Assembly (NCBI GenBank): GCA_041658725.1
Contig: JBAZZQ010000013.1
Span: forward strand, 1-64,000
Source: JBAZZQ01 sp041658725
Lineage (GTDB): Bacteria > Planctomycetota > Phycisphaerae > JAAYCJ01
DNA length: 64,000 bases
Direction of reading: 5' to 3'
In this document: positions 36,508 through 45,153 of the stretch, piece after piece
Numbering within the stretch: position 1 is the stretch's first letter
Layout of the letters: each line of letters opens with the position of its first letter
Program-made: the position numbers and the translations under genes
Notes under the pieces: model-generated
Seen by the model: only the letters and a program-made list of their open reading frames with translations
Database searches by the model: none
Told to the model about the DNA's origin: nothing

Positions 36508-37689
36508 ATGATAAATTTGAAGGATCGAATCGATTCACATCATAGTCCGGCCAAAGCCGATTGCGAGACCGCTCTTCTCCAGAAAAATCATCCGGTTTCC
36601 ACACGGGAACAATTTATTCTCATTACCGGCGGCTGTGGTTTTTTCGGGGCCAACTTGGCGGATCGGCTCTTGCGGATGCGGCAAAACGTGCTTGTTTTCG
36701 ACAATCTTTCAAGACCCGCAAGTGCATCCAACGGTCGGCGGCTAAAGAAACTCCACGGCGAGCGGGTACATATCCGCGTCGAAGATATTCGCGACCGCAC
36801 GGCACTTCGCCAAGCCGTCCGCTCTGCCAGACAGGTATTTCACTTGGCCGGACAGTCATCCGTGACCGCCAGTCTGACAAATATCCGGTCCGACTTTGAA
36901 AATAACGTAGTCGGAACGTTGAATCTGCTTGAAGAATTATATGCCCTTACAAATCCGCCTCCGCTGGTAGTTGCTTCCAGCAGTAATGTATATGCCCCCC
37001 TTGAAGATGGGGATTTAACAGTCAATGGCAACCGTTATGAACCGGTCGATACAAGTCCGTGCCATCGGGGTGTCAGCGAAAACCACCCATTGAATTTTCA
37101 CACCCCATTTGGGTGTTCCAAAGGTTCCGCCGATCAATATGTAATGGATTTCGCCCGAACCTTCGGCCTGCGGAACGTAGTGCTGCGCCTAAGTGACGTT
37201 TATGGTCCGCATCAACTCGAAATGGACGACCTCGGCTGGGTGGCCCATTTTTTGATTTCCACAATTGAAGATCAGCCAATTGTTGTCTATGGGGACGGTC
37301 GACAAGTGCGGGACATTCTATTTATTGATGATTTGGTAGACGCGTTATTGCTTGCCCAGTCAAACATAGAACAACTCGCCGGCCAGGCGGTGAACATCGG
37401 CGGCGGGCCGGACAATTCGATCAGCCAGCTCGAAATGATCGAGTTGATTGAACAACTCGCTGGTAAAAAATCCCTGGTCTGCTATGATCAGAATCGATTA
37501 GGGGACCAGCGGTATTATGTCTCGGATAATGGAAAATTTGGCTCCGCAACAGGCTGGCGGCCGAAAGTCGATGTCCATCAAGGGGTGGAAAGACTTTACC
37601 GCTGGCTGACCGGAACCCGAAAACCATTGGTGAGCTTCTACCGATTAATAAAAAGAAAATCGGAGAACCGGTGCCAAGTGGTTTTATAA
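36508..37689 (+). CDS. Nucleotide-sugar epimerase (SDR) with Phe in place of catalytic Tyr
   Basis: Extended SDR protein of 393 residues, closest by eye to CDP-paratose 2-epimerases. An N-terminal extension of ~32 residues precedes ITGGCGFFGANL, the NAD-binding glycine motif. The family's active-site segment TPYGCSKGAADQY reads TPFGCSKGSADQY, so the Tyr of YxxxK is Phe (codon TTT at about 37108-37110); Lys is retained. YGPHQLEMDDLGWVAHFL and DILFIDDLVDALL are typical. It probably makes an activated sugar for the surface polymer, but the missing Tyr puts activity in doubt. It has its own promoter and a terminator hairpin. Confidence 0.85.
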   Translation: MINLKDRIDSHHSPAKADCETALLQKNHPVSTREQFILITGGCGFFGANLADRLLRMRQNVLVFDNLSRPASASNGRRLKKLHGERVHIRVEDIRDRTALRQAVRSARQVFHLAGQSSVTASLTNIRSDFENNVVGTLNLLEELYALTNPPPLVVASSSNVYAPLEDGDLTVNGNRYEPVDTSPCHRGVSENHPLNFHTPFGCSKGSADQYVMDFARTFGLRNVVLRLSDVYGPHQLEMDDLGWVAHFLISTIEDQPIVVYGDGRQVRDILFIDDLVDALLLAQSNIEQLAGQAVNIGGGPDNSISQLEMIELIEQLAGKKSLVCYDQNRLGDQRYYVSDNGKFGSATGWRPKVDVHQGVERLYRWLTGTRKPLVSFYRLIKRKSENRCQVVL

Positions 37690-37753
37690 CCTCAGAAAAT
37701 CATCCCCGATTACCATCGGGGGCAAGTACGGTATTTCGCAAATAGGGGTGTAA

Positions 37754-37778
37754 TACCAACTTCGGTTGGTAGCATTTT
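37754..37778 (+). terminator. UUCG-loop hairpin after the epimerase gene
   Basis: TACCAAC-TTCG-GTTGGTA (37754-37771) followed by GCATTTT. A seven-pair stem with a stable UUCG loop and a short T run suits an intrinsic terminator. A second hairpin, CCCCGAT-TACC-ATCGGGG (37704-37721), lies upstream. Confidence 0.6.
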
Positions 37779-37856
37779 CGCGGCCATGTCTTGATCACAC
37801 CAGGGCCGCCGCCTCGACATGACCTAAACGGTTGCTCCATTTCCAACTAAAACATG

Positions 37857-37885
37857 TTGATTTAAAACAGGCCTTTCATTATTCT
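37857..37885 (+). promoter_or_regulatory. Probable pgk promoter
   Basis: TTGATT (37857-37862), 17-base spacer, TATTCT (37880-37885), giving a leader of about 22 nt that contains AAGGAG before the ATG. Confidence 0.45.
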
Positions 37886-37913
37886 ATATCCGTCAATAAG
37901 GAGATAAAAAAAC

Positions 37914-39095
37914 ATGGCGAAAAAAACAGTGGCGAATATTGATCCGAAAGGCAAACGAGTTCTGATGCGGGTGGATTTCAACGTCCCGATCAAGGACGGT
38001 AAGGTTGGCGATGACAAACGTATCGTCGAAGCTATGCCGACGATTAAAAATATTATCGAACGCGGCGGGAAACTCATTTTGATGAGTCATCTTGGCCGGC
38101 CCAAGGGAAAGTCGCCGGAATTCTCTATGAAACCGACGGCCGACCGGTTGGGCGAACTGCTCGGCAAAACCGTCAAATTCGTCGATGACTGCATCGGCGA
38201 TAAAGTCAAACAATCCGTCGATAGTCTGAAGGACGGCGAGGTTCTTGTCCTCGAAAACGCGCGATTCTACAAGGAAGAAGAGGCCAACGAGGAAAATTTC
38301 GCCAAACAATTGGCCGCCTTCGGCGATATTTACGTCAACGACGCCTTCGGCACCGCCCATCGTTGCCATGCCTCGACCTTCGGGTCAGCCAAATTCATCA
38401 AAGGTCCTAAGGTCATCGGATTTTTGATCGCCAAGGAATTAAAATACCTGGGTGACGCCCTGGATAAACCAGTCCGGCCCTTCATCGCCGTGCTCGGCGG
38501 GGCGAAGGTCGGCGATAAAATCGAAGTGATCCACCATCTGCTGTCGAAAGTGGACAAATTGCTCATCGGCGGAGCGATGGCGTATACGTTCTTCAAGTCC
38601 CAGGGCAAATCCATCGGTCAATCGCTGGTGGAAAATGATAAGCTCGACTTGGCCAGGGAATTGATGAAGTTCGGCGGAGAAAAACTGGTTCTGCCGATAG
38701 ATACAGTTTGCGGCAAGGAATTCAAGGAAGGCACGGAAACAAAAGTTTTCGAAGGCCAGATTCCCGACGGTTGGCAGGGATTGGACATCGGCCCAAAGTC
38801 GGTTGAGATGTTCAAGAAGATTATTTCCTCAGCCAAAACGATCGTCTGGAACGGTCCGGTCGGCGCGTTTGAAATCAAACCCTTCAACACCGGAACCAAC
38901 GCCATCGCCCAAGCCATCGCCGAAGCGACCGGCAAAGGCGCCATCAGCATCATCGGCGGCGGCGACAGCGCTTCCGCCATCAAAAAAGCCGGTTTGGCGA
39001 AATCCATGACCCATATCTCGACCGGTGGCGGAGCAAGTCTGGAATTCATGGAAGGAAAAGGCTTCGAAACTCTGGATATCCTGGACAACGCCTGA
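37914..39095 (+). CDS. pgk: Phosphoglycerate kinase
   Basis: Transfers phosphate from 1,3-bisphosphoglycerate to ADP in glycolysis (or the reverse). At 393 residues it has the normal length. The N-terminal signature RVLMRVDFNVPI is at about 15-26, SHLGRPKG is near 59-66, and the family's C-terminal GGGDSASAIKKAG (GGGDTAAA in most) binds nucleotide. AAGGAG precedes the ATG. It stands alone, with no gap or pyk next to it, and converges on the DUF3750 gene with a 13-base gap. Confidence 0.98.
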   Translation: MAKKTVANIDPKGKRVLMRVDFNVPIKDGKVGDDKRIVEAMPTIKNIIERGGKLILMSHLGRPKGKSPEFSMKPTADRLGELLGKTVKFVDDCIGDKVKQSVDSLKDGEVLVLENARFYKEEEANEENFAKQLAAFGDIYVNDAFGTAHRCHASTFGSAKFIKGPKVIGFLIAKELKYLGDALDKPVRPFIAVLGGAKVGDKIEVIHHLLSKVDKLLIGGAMAYTFFKSQGKSIGQSLVENDKLDLARELMKFGGEKLVLPIDTVCGKEFKEGTETKVFEGQIPDGWQGLDIGPKSVEMFKKIISSAKTIVWNGPVGAFEIKPFNTGTNAIAQAIAEATGKGAISIIGGGDSASAIKKAGLAKSMTHISTGGGASLEFMEGKGFETLDILDNA

Positions 39096-39108
39096 GCGGT
39101 TTTACAAC

Positions 39109-39690
39109 TTACGGAACGGGATCAATCGTTAAAGGCGGATTGGGCTGATAGTCCTTGCCCAGTGCTGTTCCGGGCAATTGAACGTCCCAGCGAGTGGAGT
39201 TCAGAACCCATTGAGTATAGGTATCGCTGTTCGGGCCTGGAATGGCTACATAAACGTCTTTGTAAGGATAGTTCGGCGAGCGGGTTTCAACAAAGCTCAC
39301 GACGCCTTCCGCTTCCGTACCGATTAGTTCCGCGACCACGTAACTGCTTCCACCGGCCAAATCCCGCTCGACCGGCAATAAATTTTTTTGCACGAAACCA
39401 TACGGTCCTTGTTTTTTTATCCACACCTCCCAGCGGTCAAACGTTTGGACGTCGGGAGCTTTTACCGCCAGCCACGTATGGGTAAACAAAGCTCCCACCA
39501 CCGGAAGTGGAGCGGCGTATACTCGCGCGACAGCTTGGCCATTCGATGCCAGTGAGGTCAGGGGTTCAAAACCGCTCTGGTCGGGCTTCCATAAATCGCT
39601 GAAACCACACCCGGACAGAAACGCGATCAGCACGGGAAAAAAAATAATTCGCCTAAAATAACTCCCACGTATATGGATCGAAAAAAACAT
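39109..39690 (-). CDS. DUF3750-like lipoprotein
   Basis: Protein of 193 residues with signal sequence and lipobox FLSGC. The body (FTHTWLAVKAPD, YPYKDVYVAIPGPNSDTYTQWVLN) resembles DUF3750, a family of unknown function. I moved the start to the ATG at 39690, which has GGGAG close upstream and gives a proper lipoprotein signal; the longer frame adds 75 unsupported residues overlapping the divergent gene's promoter. The His of THTW and the Asn/Ser of PGPNSDTY are possible active-site residues, by position only. Confidence 0.7.
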   Translation of the reverse strand: MFFSIHIRGSYFRRIIFFPVLIAFLSGCGFSDLWKPDQSGFEPLTSLASNGQAVARVYAAPLPVVGALFTHTWLAVKAPDVQTFDRWEVWIKKQGPYGFVQKNLLPVERDLAGGSSYVVAELIGTEAEGVVSFVETRSPNYPYKDVYVAIPGPNSDTYTQWVLNSTRWDVQLPGTALGKDYQPNPPLTIDPVP

Positions 39691-39872
39691 GTGTCTCCCT
39701 TGAAATACTCCTTCCATCACATATACCACAACCGATCTATTTTTCAAATACATTAAAGGGGCTTGGCACTTGGCACACCCGTTTACTATATTCTCAAGAA
39801 AGATTCGGGGTTTAACCGATGATAAAGGGAAGCGTTGTCTTATTTTTACGCTGAAGTGATCATTTTTTACAT

Positions 39873-39902
39873 TTGACAGTAAGAGCCTTGTATAACTATG
39901 AT
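39873..39902 (+). promoter_or_regulatory. Promoter for the SH3b protein gene
   Basis: TTGACA (39873-39878), 18-base spacer, TATGAT (39897-39902). The leader is about 34 nt and includes GGAG. Confidence 0.55.
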
Positions 39903-39942
39903 AGTAAAGCCGCATAAGGCGGATTTTTTTGGAGTCAAGACG

Positions 39943-41232
39943 ATGAAAAACGTGAGAATGGTATTAGGAATGACTGGTATTCTGATTTCCGCATTTTTTG
40001 TAATCACCGCAATGGGTGAAACTGAAAAAAAGTTTCCGTTCACCGGCCAGGTGACGGGTAATTCGGTGTCCGTCCGGTCCGGTCCGGATGTTAATTATTA
40101 TCCGGTCACACGGCTTATGAGAAATAACACGGTCCAGGTGGTGGGCGAAGAGTATGGCTGGTATAAAATCGTTCCACCGGAAGGGGTCTTTAGCTGTGTA
40201 AGCAAGGATTTTGTTGACAAGAAGGAAGGCGGCAAGGGTGTGATCAAAGGTGATCGCGTCTCGATTCGGGTTTGGTCGGCCGAGAGCAAAAGGTCGGTCC
40301 AGCTTCCTGCCAGCAACGGAATGGAAGTAACAATCGTGGGTGAAGACGGCAACTGGTACAAGATCGTTCCACCCGAAGGCGCCTGTGTGTGGATTTCCGC
40401 CAAGTTTGTCAAATCGAGTTCGGAAAATTCCTCAGCCGTTGCCGCGACGCAGCCCGAAGCCAGGAACATGACTTCCCCTTCGAAGAAAACCAGCGAGGAG
40501 GTCACTGAAGTTACCGACAAAACCCTCGAAACGGTAACCACCCGTCCAACCTCTCAACCCGCCCTGCCCGGAATAAACAAAGTGATCCGCGAACATTATG
40601 TAATTCACAGCACGACCACTCAACCCTTCGACTCGAATGGCGTTATGGGTAAATATTCCCGCAAGCTCGAAGAATTGGACAAGCAATATCTGGCCGCACA
40701 AAAAAAGCCCCTGGCTGAGCGAAAATATGACGCCATTATCGCTGGACTTTCTCCCATCGCCCAGCAAAAAGACAATAAGGCCGCTGCCATGTTTGCCAAG
40801 AACCGCCTGGCGATGATCGAATATCAGAAACAGGCCCAGCAGGGGGTTGGTCAATTAACTGAACTGCATGAAACGTATACCCGGGAAATAACCGAGACGA
40901 AAATCCCAGCTATGCCGCAGTTCAACGAAACCAATCCCGATACGTATCGGTATCAGGGCTGCGGGCTGCTCCAGCCGAGCCTGGTCTTCGAAGGACCCCT
41001 CATGCCCAAGCGATTCCGGCTGTTCGATCCGGAAAAAGGGCGAACGGTCGCTTATGTGGAATTGGCTCCGAATGTCGAAATCAATATAAGCCAGTATATC
41101 AGCAAGAACGTCGGGGTGTACGGGACGTCAGTCTTTGACGCTAAACTGGGCTTTAAGGTCATTAAGGCCGACGCCTTCAAAATCCTGGGCGAGGCCTCAA
41201 AAATCACTAATTCACCTTCGGTAATTCAGTAG
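39943..41232 (+). CDS. Periplasmic protein with two SH3b domains
   Basis: Protein of 429 residues. Signal peptide 1-25 (VLGMTGILISAFFVITAMG). Two bacterial SH3 domains at about 35-90 and 95-150 each contain W-YKIVPPEG, a near-duplicate pair. A Thr/Ser-rich linker and a helical middle (~240-310, LEELDKQYLAAQKKPL) follow, then a C-terminal beta domain (~330-425, RYQGCGLLQPSLVFEGPLMP). SH3b domains commonly bind peptidoglycan or peptides. The start is at 39943 with GGAG upstream. It precedes the small Cys-rich gene. Confidence 0.75.
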   Translation: MKNVRMVLGMTGILISAFFVITAMGETEKKFPFTGQVTGNSVSVRSGPDVNYYPVTRLMRNNTVQVVGEEYGWYKIVPPEGVFSCVSKDFVDKKEGGKGVIKGDRVSIRVWSAESKRSVQLPASNGMEVTIVGEDGNWYKIVPPEGACVWISAKFVKSSSENSSAVAATQPEARNMTSPSKKTSEEVTEVTDKTLETVTTRPTSQPALPGINKVIREHYVIHSTTTQPFDSNGVMGKYSRKLEELDKQYLAAQKKPLAERKYDAIIAGLSPIAQQKDNKAAAMFAKNRLAMIEYQKQAQQGVGQLTELHETYTREITETKIPAMPQFNETNPDTYRYQGCGLLQPSLVFEGPLMPKRFRLFDPEKGRTVAYVELAPNVEINISQYISKNVGVYGTSVFDAKLGFKVIKADAFKILGEASKITNSPSVIQ

Positions 41233-41278
41233 CGGCGCATTGCACGCGTCTTTCCAGGTAGTCGGAAGGAGGATAATG

Positions 41279-41485
41279 ATGGAATGCAACCAGAAGAGAA
41301 ATTCGGATCTCTGCGGATGCACGTATACTTCATGCTCCAACCGGGGAATTTGCTGCCAATGCCTTCAATCTCATCTCAAAAACCGCCAGCTCCCCGGCTG
41401 CTGTTTTCCCCCGGACGCGGAAAAGACGTATGACCGATCCTTTGAAAAATTCGCCGAGGCCTGGGGACTGGGAAAGAGAAAATAA
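41279..41485 (+). CDS. Small Cys-rich protein, DUF6485-like
   Basis: Protein of 68 residues with eight Cys in MECNQKRNSDLCGCTYTSCS, NRGICCQCLQSH and LPGCCFPPD, then a C-terminal motif EKTYDRSFEKF. This resembles a widely distributed small family (DUF6485) of unknown function, probably metal binding. The start is the second of two adjacent ATGs; AAGGAGG (41266-41272) lies six bases before it. The longer frame from 41240 is not supported. It follows the SH3b gene by 46 bases. Confidence 0.75.
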   Translation: MECNQKRNSDLCGCTYTSCSNRGICCQCLQSHLKNRQLPGCCFPPDAEKTYDRSFEKFAEAWGLGKRK

Positions 41486-41520
41486 CCACCGCATTAGAAA
41501 TGCTCTAAGACCATTTTTAT

Positions 41521-42531
41521 TCAGATTCGCTCGTCCATTTCCGCCCGGCGGGTGACTCGGATGGCACGATTTCCCCTAAATTGCCCGAGTCTGCCGGCGA
41601 ACTTGTTTTTGCCTTCGATCTGAACGAGTAATTCCTTATTGGCAAGTTTTTCCGTCTGGATGATGTCCCCGACCTGCAAACTCATCAGTTGGCCAAGAGA
41701 AATCGTCGTCTGCGCTAGAAAGGACCGCAGATTGATCGTCGCGCTTTTGACGTTTTCGGCGATTTTTTGGCCGTGATTTATACCGTTGTCTTGTTTGCGA
41801 TACGACAGCCAGTTCTGTGTGGCCAATTTGTCCAGCACGGGTTCGATGGTGGTAAACGGGACGCACAAACACATCGTTCCGGACTTTCCGGCCAATCGAA
41901 GCTCGAACGTTATGACCACCACAACCTCGTTGGGAGCGACCACCTGAACCAGGTGGGGGTTGGATTCGCTTTGGCTAAGGTCAAATCCCGTTACGCCCAG
42001 AGTTGACCACGCGTCGCCAAGCAGTTTCAACGCCCGGTCGATAATTCGCCCGACCAGTCTTTGCTCGATCGTGGTCAACGGCCGCTGGGGGATAAAGGTA
42101 TCGACGTTCGCCCCGCCGAGCAATCGGTCGATAATGGGAAAAATGATCAACGGGCTGACCTCCAGGCAAAACGAGCCTCCCCACGGTTTGACCCCCAGAA
42201 GATTAAAGCATGTCGGATTGGGAAGGGAATGGAGAAACTCGCTGTACGTCAATTGTTCGGTATCTCCGATCTTGACTTCGACGATGGTTCGCAAAAAAGC
42301 CGACAGCGCCGCCCCGAAGTTCCGGGCAAAGGCTTCGTGAATCCCTTCCAAAGCCCGCATCTGGTCCTTGCTGACCCGTTCCGGACGCTTGAAATCATAG
42401 ACGGTGACTTCTTTGCGGACCGGTTTGATCCCGACTGCAGGGGCCGGCGCCTCTACCTGCGAGGGTTGGTCAGCACCACCGACCGCAGCCAGGAGGGCAT
42501 CGACTTCGGATTGATCCAGCACGTCCGCCAT
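41521..42531 (-). CDS. fliM: Flagellar motor switch protein FliM
   Basis: Protein of 336 residues, normal for FliM. The N-terminal CheY-P-binding peptide is LDQSEVDALL (5-14), a ~30-residue linker follows, then the CheC-like middle domain (VYDFKRPERVSKDQMRALEG onward) and a C-terminal SpoA domain (ISLGQLMSLQVGDIIQTEKL). FliM forms the C-ring with FliG and FliN and sets rotation direction. No other flagellar gene is in the window, so it is detached from a flagellar operon. A sigma28-like promoter lies upstream. Confidence 0.95.
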   Translation of the reverse strand: MADVLDQSEVDALLAAVGGADQPSQVEAPAPAVGIKPVRKEVTVYDFKRPERVSKDQMRALEGIHEAFARNFGAALSAFLRTIVEVKIGDTEQLTYSEFLHSLPNPTCFNLLGVKPWGGSFCLEVSPLIIFPIIDRLLGGANVDTFIPQRPLTTIEQRLVGRIIDRALKLLGDAWSTLGVTGFDLSQSESNPHLVQVVAPNEVVVVITFELRLAGKSGTMCLCVPFTTIEPVLDKLATQNWLSYRKQDNGINHGQKIAENVKSATINLRSFLAQTTISLGQLMSLQVGDIIQTEKLANKELLVQIEGKNKFAGRLGQFRGNRAIRVTRRAEMDERI

Positions 42532-42596
42532 AGATGATTTATACCCTAGCGCAAAAAATGCGCATAACTATTTTTACTAACGACCTACCCATTGTG

Positions 42597-42624
42597 TTAT
42601 CGGACATAGTGGACCAAAACTTTA
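42597..42624 (-). promoter_or_regulatory. Sigma28 (FliA)-like promoter for fliM
   Basis: Read leftward, TAAAGTTT (42624-42617) and TCCGATAA (42604-42597) are separated by 12 bases. The enterobacterial consensus is TAAAGTTT-N11-GCCGATAA, so one base and one spacer position differ. It lies about 66 bases from the fliM ATG. Confidence 0.5.
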
Positions 42625-42630
42625 AACGGA

Positions 42631-42645
42631 AAAAGGGGACCTTTT
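42631..42645 (-). terminator. Weak terminator-like hairpin after comEC
   Basis: AAAAGG-GGA-CCTTTT immediately after the comEC stop; read leftward the stem ends in a run of five T. A six-pair A/T-rich stem is weak. Confidence 0.35.
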
Positions 42646-42648
42646 GAT

Positions 42649-45129
42649 TTAATTTTTGTCTTCGACCACGTAACCACCGCGTTTGGAAGGTTCGATCAGT
42701 TCACAAGTATATTTTTTGGCCAGTTGCCGGTAACTGGTGGATTTGGTCAAGGTCAGATGGCCGGTGACGATCAGTTTTTGCGGATGTAACTGGGCGAGAA
42801 ATTCTTCCAATCCAGTGCCGGGGGTCGTTATGGCGTTTAAGATCAAAACATCGGCACGCACATTTTTGAAATTGCGGGAAATGGCGTTGGCGGCGTATGA
42901 ATTTAATTTGGAAGCGACGATTATATTTAGTTTACCCGAATGGACCAGAATAACGGCGTCATTTTCCGTCGATTCTGCCGGCAGGTTGGATGGTGGATAC
43001 AATACGGTCAGTTTTGTCTCGCGGAAGCGAATTTCAGCACCAGTCGAAATCGTTTGCTTATGCAAAGCGGGATCGGCAAGAAGTTTTTTAACCGGCTCAT
43101 ACCCACTGGCCAATCTTTCATTAAAACCGGACGGCAAGAAAACCTCCAACCGGGGATTTTGATCCGCGAGGGACCATAAATCGTTGAAAAATTGTTGATC
43201 GGGCGAAGTTAGGATCACGGCGGCGGGTTTGGAGAAAAATTGACAGGACACCTGGCGGGCAAATTCGGCGACTTTTCCTGAGCGGGACGCCCCGCAGTCG
43301 ATAAAAACCAGTTCCCGTCCGGTGTGGACGGCAAGCATCTGACCCTCGGAACCACCGGCGACGTAGACCCACGATTTTTTTGACTGGGCGGTGGATATCC
43401 AGCCGGCGAGATAGACGGCGATTAACACCAACAGGACAGGTTTACGCCAACTGGTTTTGAAGGGGCGATTTTTTTGGCCAAGGAGAGAATAGAAAATCAC
43501 ACCAAAATAGAGAAAAACAAGATACCAGGCCGGCGGAGGAACATCGACGTATACTCCGGGAAGTTTGGCCAGGAACATTGAGATCGCCCCCATCAAACCA
43601 CACAGGAAATTGTTCAGGTGAGCCAAAAGCAAACCTATCGCCGGTACGGCAAGGGCCAAAATCATCTGGGCAAATCCCGTCAGGGTCAGCAGTGTGACCA
43701 GCGGACACAAGACGACAGATGTAACAGGACCGATCAAACTAAGAATATTAAAATGATGCATCACGAGAGGCAGCGCCCCCAGGCCGGCGGCGATAGACGC
43801 ACAAAACAGTATTTTGAATTTATCCAGCGAGTAATTCCAGATCAGCCAATAATGATTGGTCAGCCTGGGATCGTTTGGGTCGGTCAGTTGGGGAATTATG
43901 GGCACAAAGAAAAAATGATAAATCGGACCGGCCAGCACGACCAGGCCCAGGGTCGAGGTGAATGATAATTGGAAACCCGGATTAAAAAGCTGATTGGGGT
44001 CCAGGAGCAAAAGCACCAGGGCCGCGACGGCCAGGGAATTTAATATATTCGCCGGTTTATTGAATAAGGATCCGAAACAAACGATAACGATCATGATCAT
44101 CGCCCGGACGATGGACGGCTGAAAATCGGTCAGGGTGGTAAAGACCAGTGCGGAAAAAATAACAATGATGGTCGTTGCCTTTCGGGACACTCCGGTCACG
44201 GAACACACCCACCAAAGTCCCGCCGCCAGCATCGCCAGATTGAATCCGCTGACCGCCAGCATATGAGCGGCCCCGATATTGATCATGGCCTGGTTGACTT
44301 CGTTTTGCACGTGATAACGATTGCCCAAAACCACGGCGGTCAGCAAACCGCTCGCATATTCACCGGCGGGAAGTTCGTTTCGCATCAGCAGCCCCTGGGC
44401 CGTTTGCCTGGCTCTTTCCAGGATAGATTCCACCCGCAATTTGTTATTCGAAATCATTGTAATGTCCTGGGCGCTATTCGCCAGCAACCGGGTGAAGATT
44501 CTGTTATTTTCATAGTAATTAAAATTCGAGGGTAAGGGAAAGTCAGCGCGGGGGAATTTTGTTGAGACCAACCGGCCATGGGCTTTTATTTCCTGTCCGG
44601 GATGATATTGATCGAACATTCCGGGAATAGAAATTTCGACCAGACCGGCGGTGGGGCTTGAGGTTTCGCCAATCGTAATCTGCTCCACATCAGCCAGGAA
44701 ACGGGTTTTAATATTCACTTTCGATTGATAGGGAAACGTTTTTTGCGCCTGATTGATCATGGCGGAGCTGAGAACCCGAGCGGTTAAAGTAACCACCGGC
44801 GGCTTGACGGAAGAATCCTCTCGGACAAAATTGCGGATGTGGTGAGCGGGAAAAAGATGATTGGCCTGATAGTGGTGAACCATTCCGCCGGCAAAGGCCA
44901 GGAACATCAATAACCAGAATGAAACGCGAGTCTTTTTACGCCAGATAAGATAACCCAAAACGCTGATCGGAATCAAAATACATACCGGCAGGATCAATCT
45001 TGTAAGGTACTGGTCGAATGCAATTCCACCGAGAAAAGCCAGCACGGGCAAAAACATCGGCGGGGTCCACAGGCGAAAGTCTTCCTCGGATGGTGTTACT
45101 AATTGGACCATTCTATATACCGCTTCCAC
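42649..45129 (-). CDS. comEC: ComEC/Rec2-family DNA uptake channel
   Basis: Protein of 826 residues. The N-terminal helices and DUF4131-like OB domain are at ~20-230, the Competence transmembrane domain at ~250-520 (LLTAVVLGNRYHVQNEVNQA, AAHMLAVSGFNLAML), and a C-terminal metallo-beta-lactamase-like domain at ~570-826. ComEC carries single-stranded DNA across the inner membrane. The canonical HxHxDH is absent; TSPDQQFFND stands at its place, so the domain is probably not a metal nuclease here. The start is uncertain: GTG at 45129 or ATG at 45111. No other competence gene is adjacent. Confidence 0.9.
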   Translation of the reverse strand: MEAVYRMVQLVTPSEEDFRLWTPPMFLPVLAFLGGIAFDQYLTRLILPVCILIPISVLGYLIWRKKTRVSFWLLMFLAFAGGMVHHYQANHLFPAHHIRNFVREDSSVKPPVVTLTARVLSSAMINQAQKTFPYQSKVNIKTRFLADVEQITIGETSSPTAGLVEISIPGMFDQYHPGQEIKAHGRLVSTKFPRADFPLPSNFNYYENNRIFTRLLANSAQDITMISNNKLRVESILERARQTAQGLLMRNELPAGEYASGLLTAVVLGNRYHVQNEVNQAMINIGAAHMLAVSGFNLAMLAAGLWWVCSVTGVSRKATTIIVIFSALVFTTLTDFQPSIVRAMIMIVIVCFGSLFNKPANILNSLAVAALVLLLLDPNQLFNPGFQLSFTSTLGLVVLAGPIYHFFFVPIIPQLTDPNDPRLTNHYWLIWNYSLDKFKILFCASIAAGLGALPLVMHHFNILSLIGPVTSVVLCPLVTLLTLTGFAQMILALAVPAIGLLLAHLNNFLCGLMGAISMFLAKLPGVYVDVPPPAWYLVFLYFGVIFYSLLGQKNRPFKTSWRKPVLLVLIAVYLAGWISTAQSKKSWVYVAGGSEGQMLAVHTGRELVFIDCGASRSGKVAEFARQVSCQFFSKPAAVILTSPDQQFFNDLWSLADQNPRLEVFLPSGFNERLASGYEPVKKLLADPALHKQTISTGAEIRFRETKLTVLYPPSNLPAESTENDAVILVHSGKLNIIVASKLNSYAANAISRNFKNVRADVLILNAITTPGTGLEEFLAQLHPQKLIVTGHLTLTKSTSYRQLAKKYTCELIEPSKRGGYVVEDKN

Positions 45130-45153
45130 AATTTCATCAAAAGGTAAAATCTA

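Noticed and set aside
36527..36536. GAATCGATTC palindrome at the start of the epimerase gene
   Set aside because: It shares the core of the 22188 operator but is only 10 bp and lies within coding sequence after the start; chance is likely.
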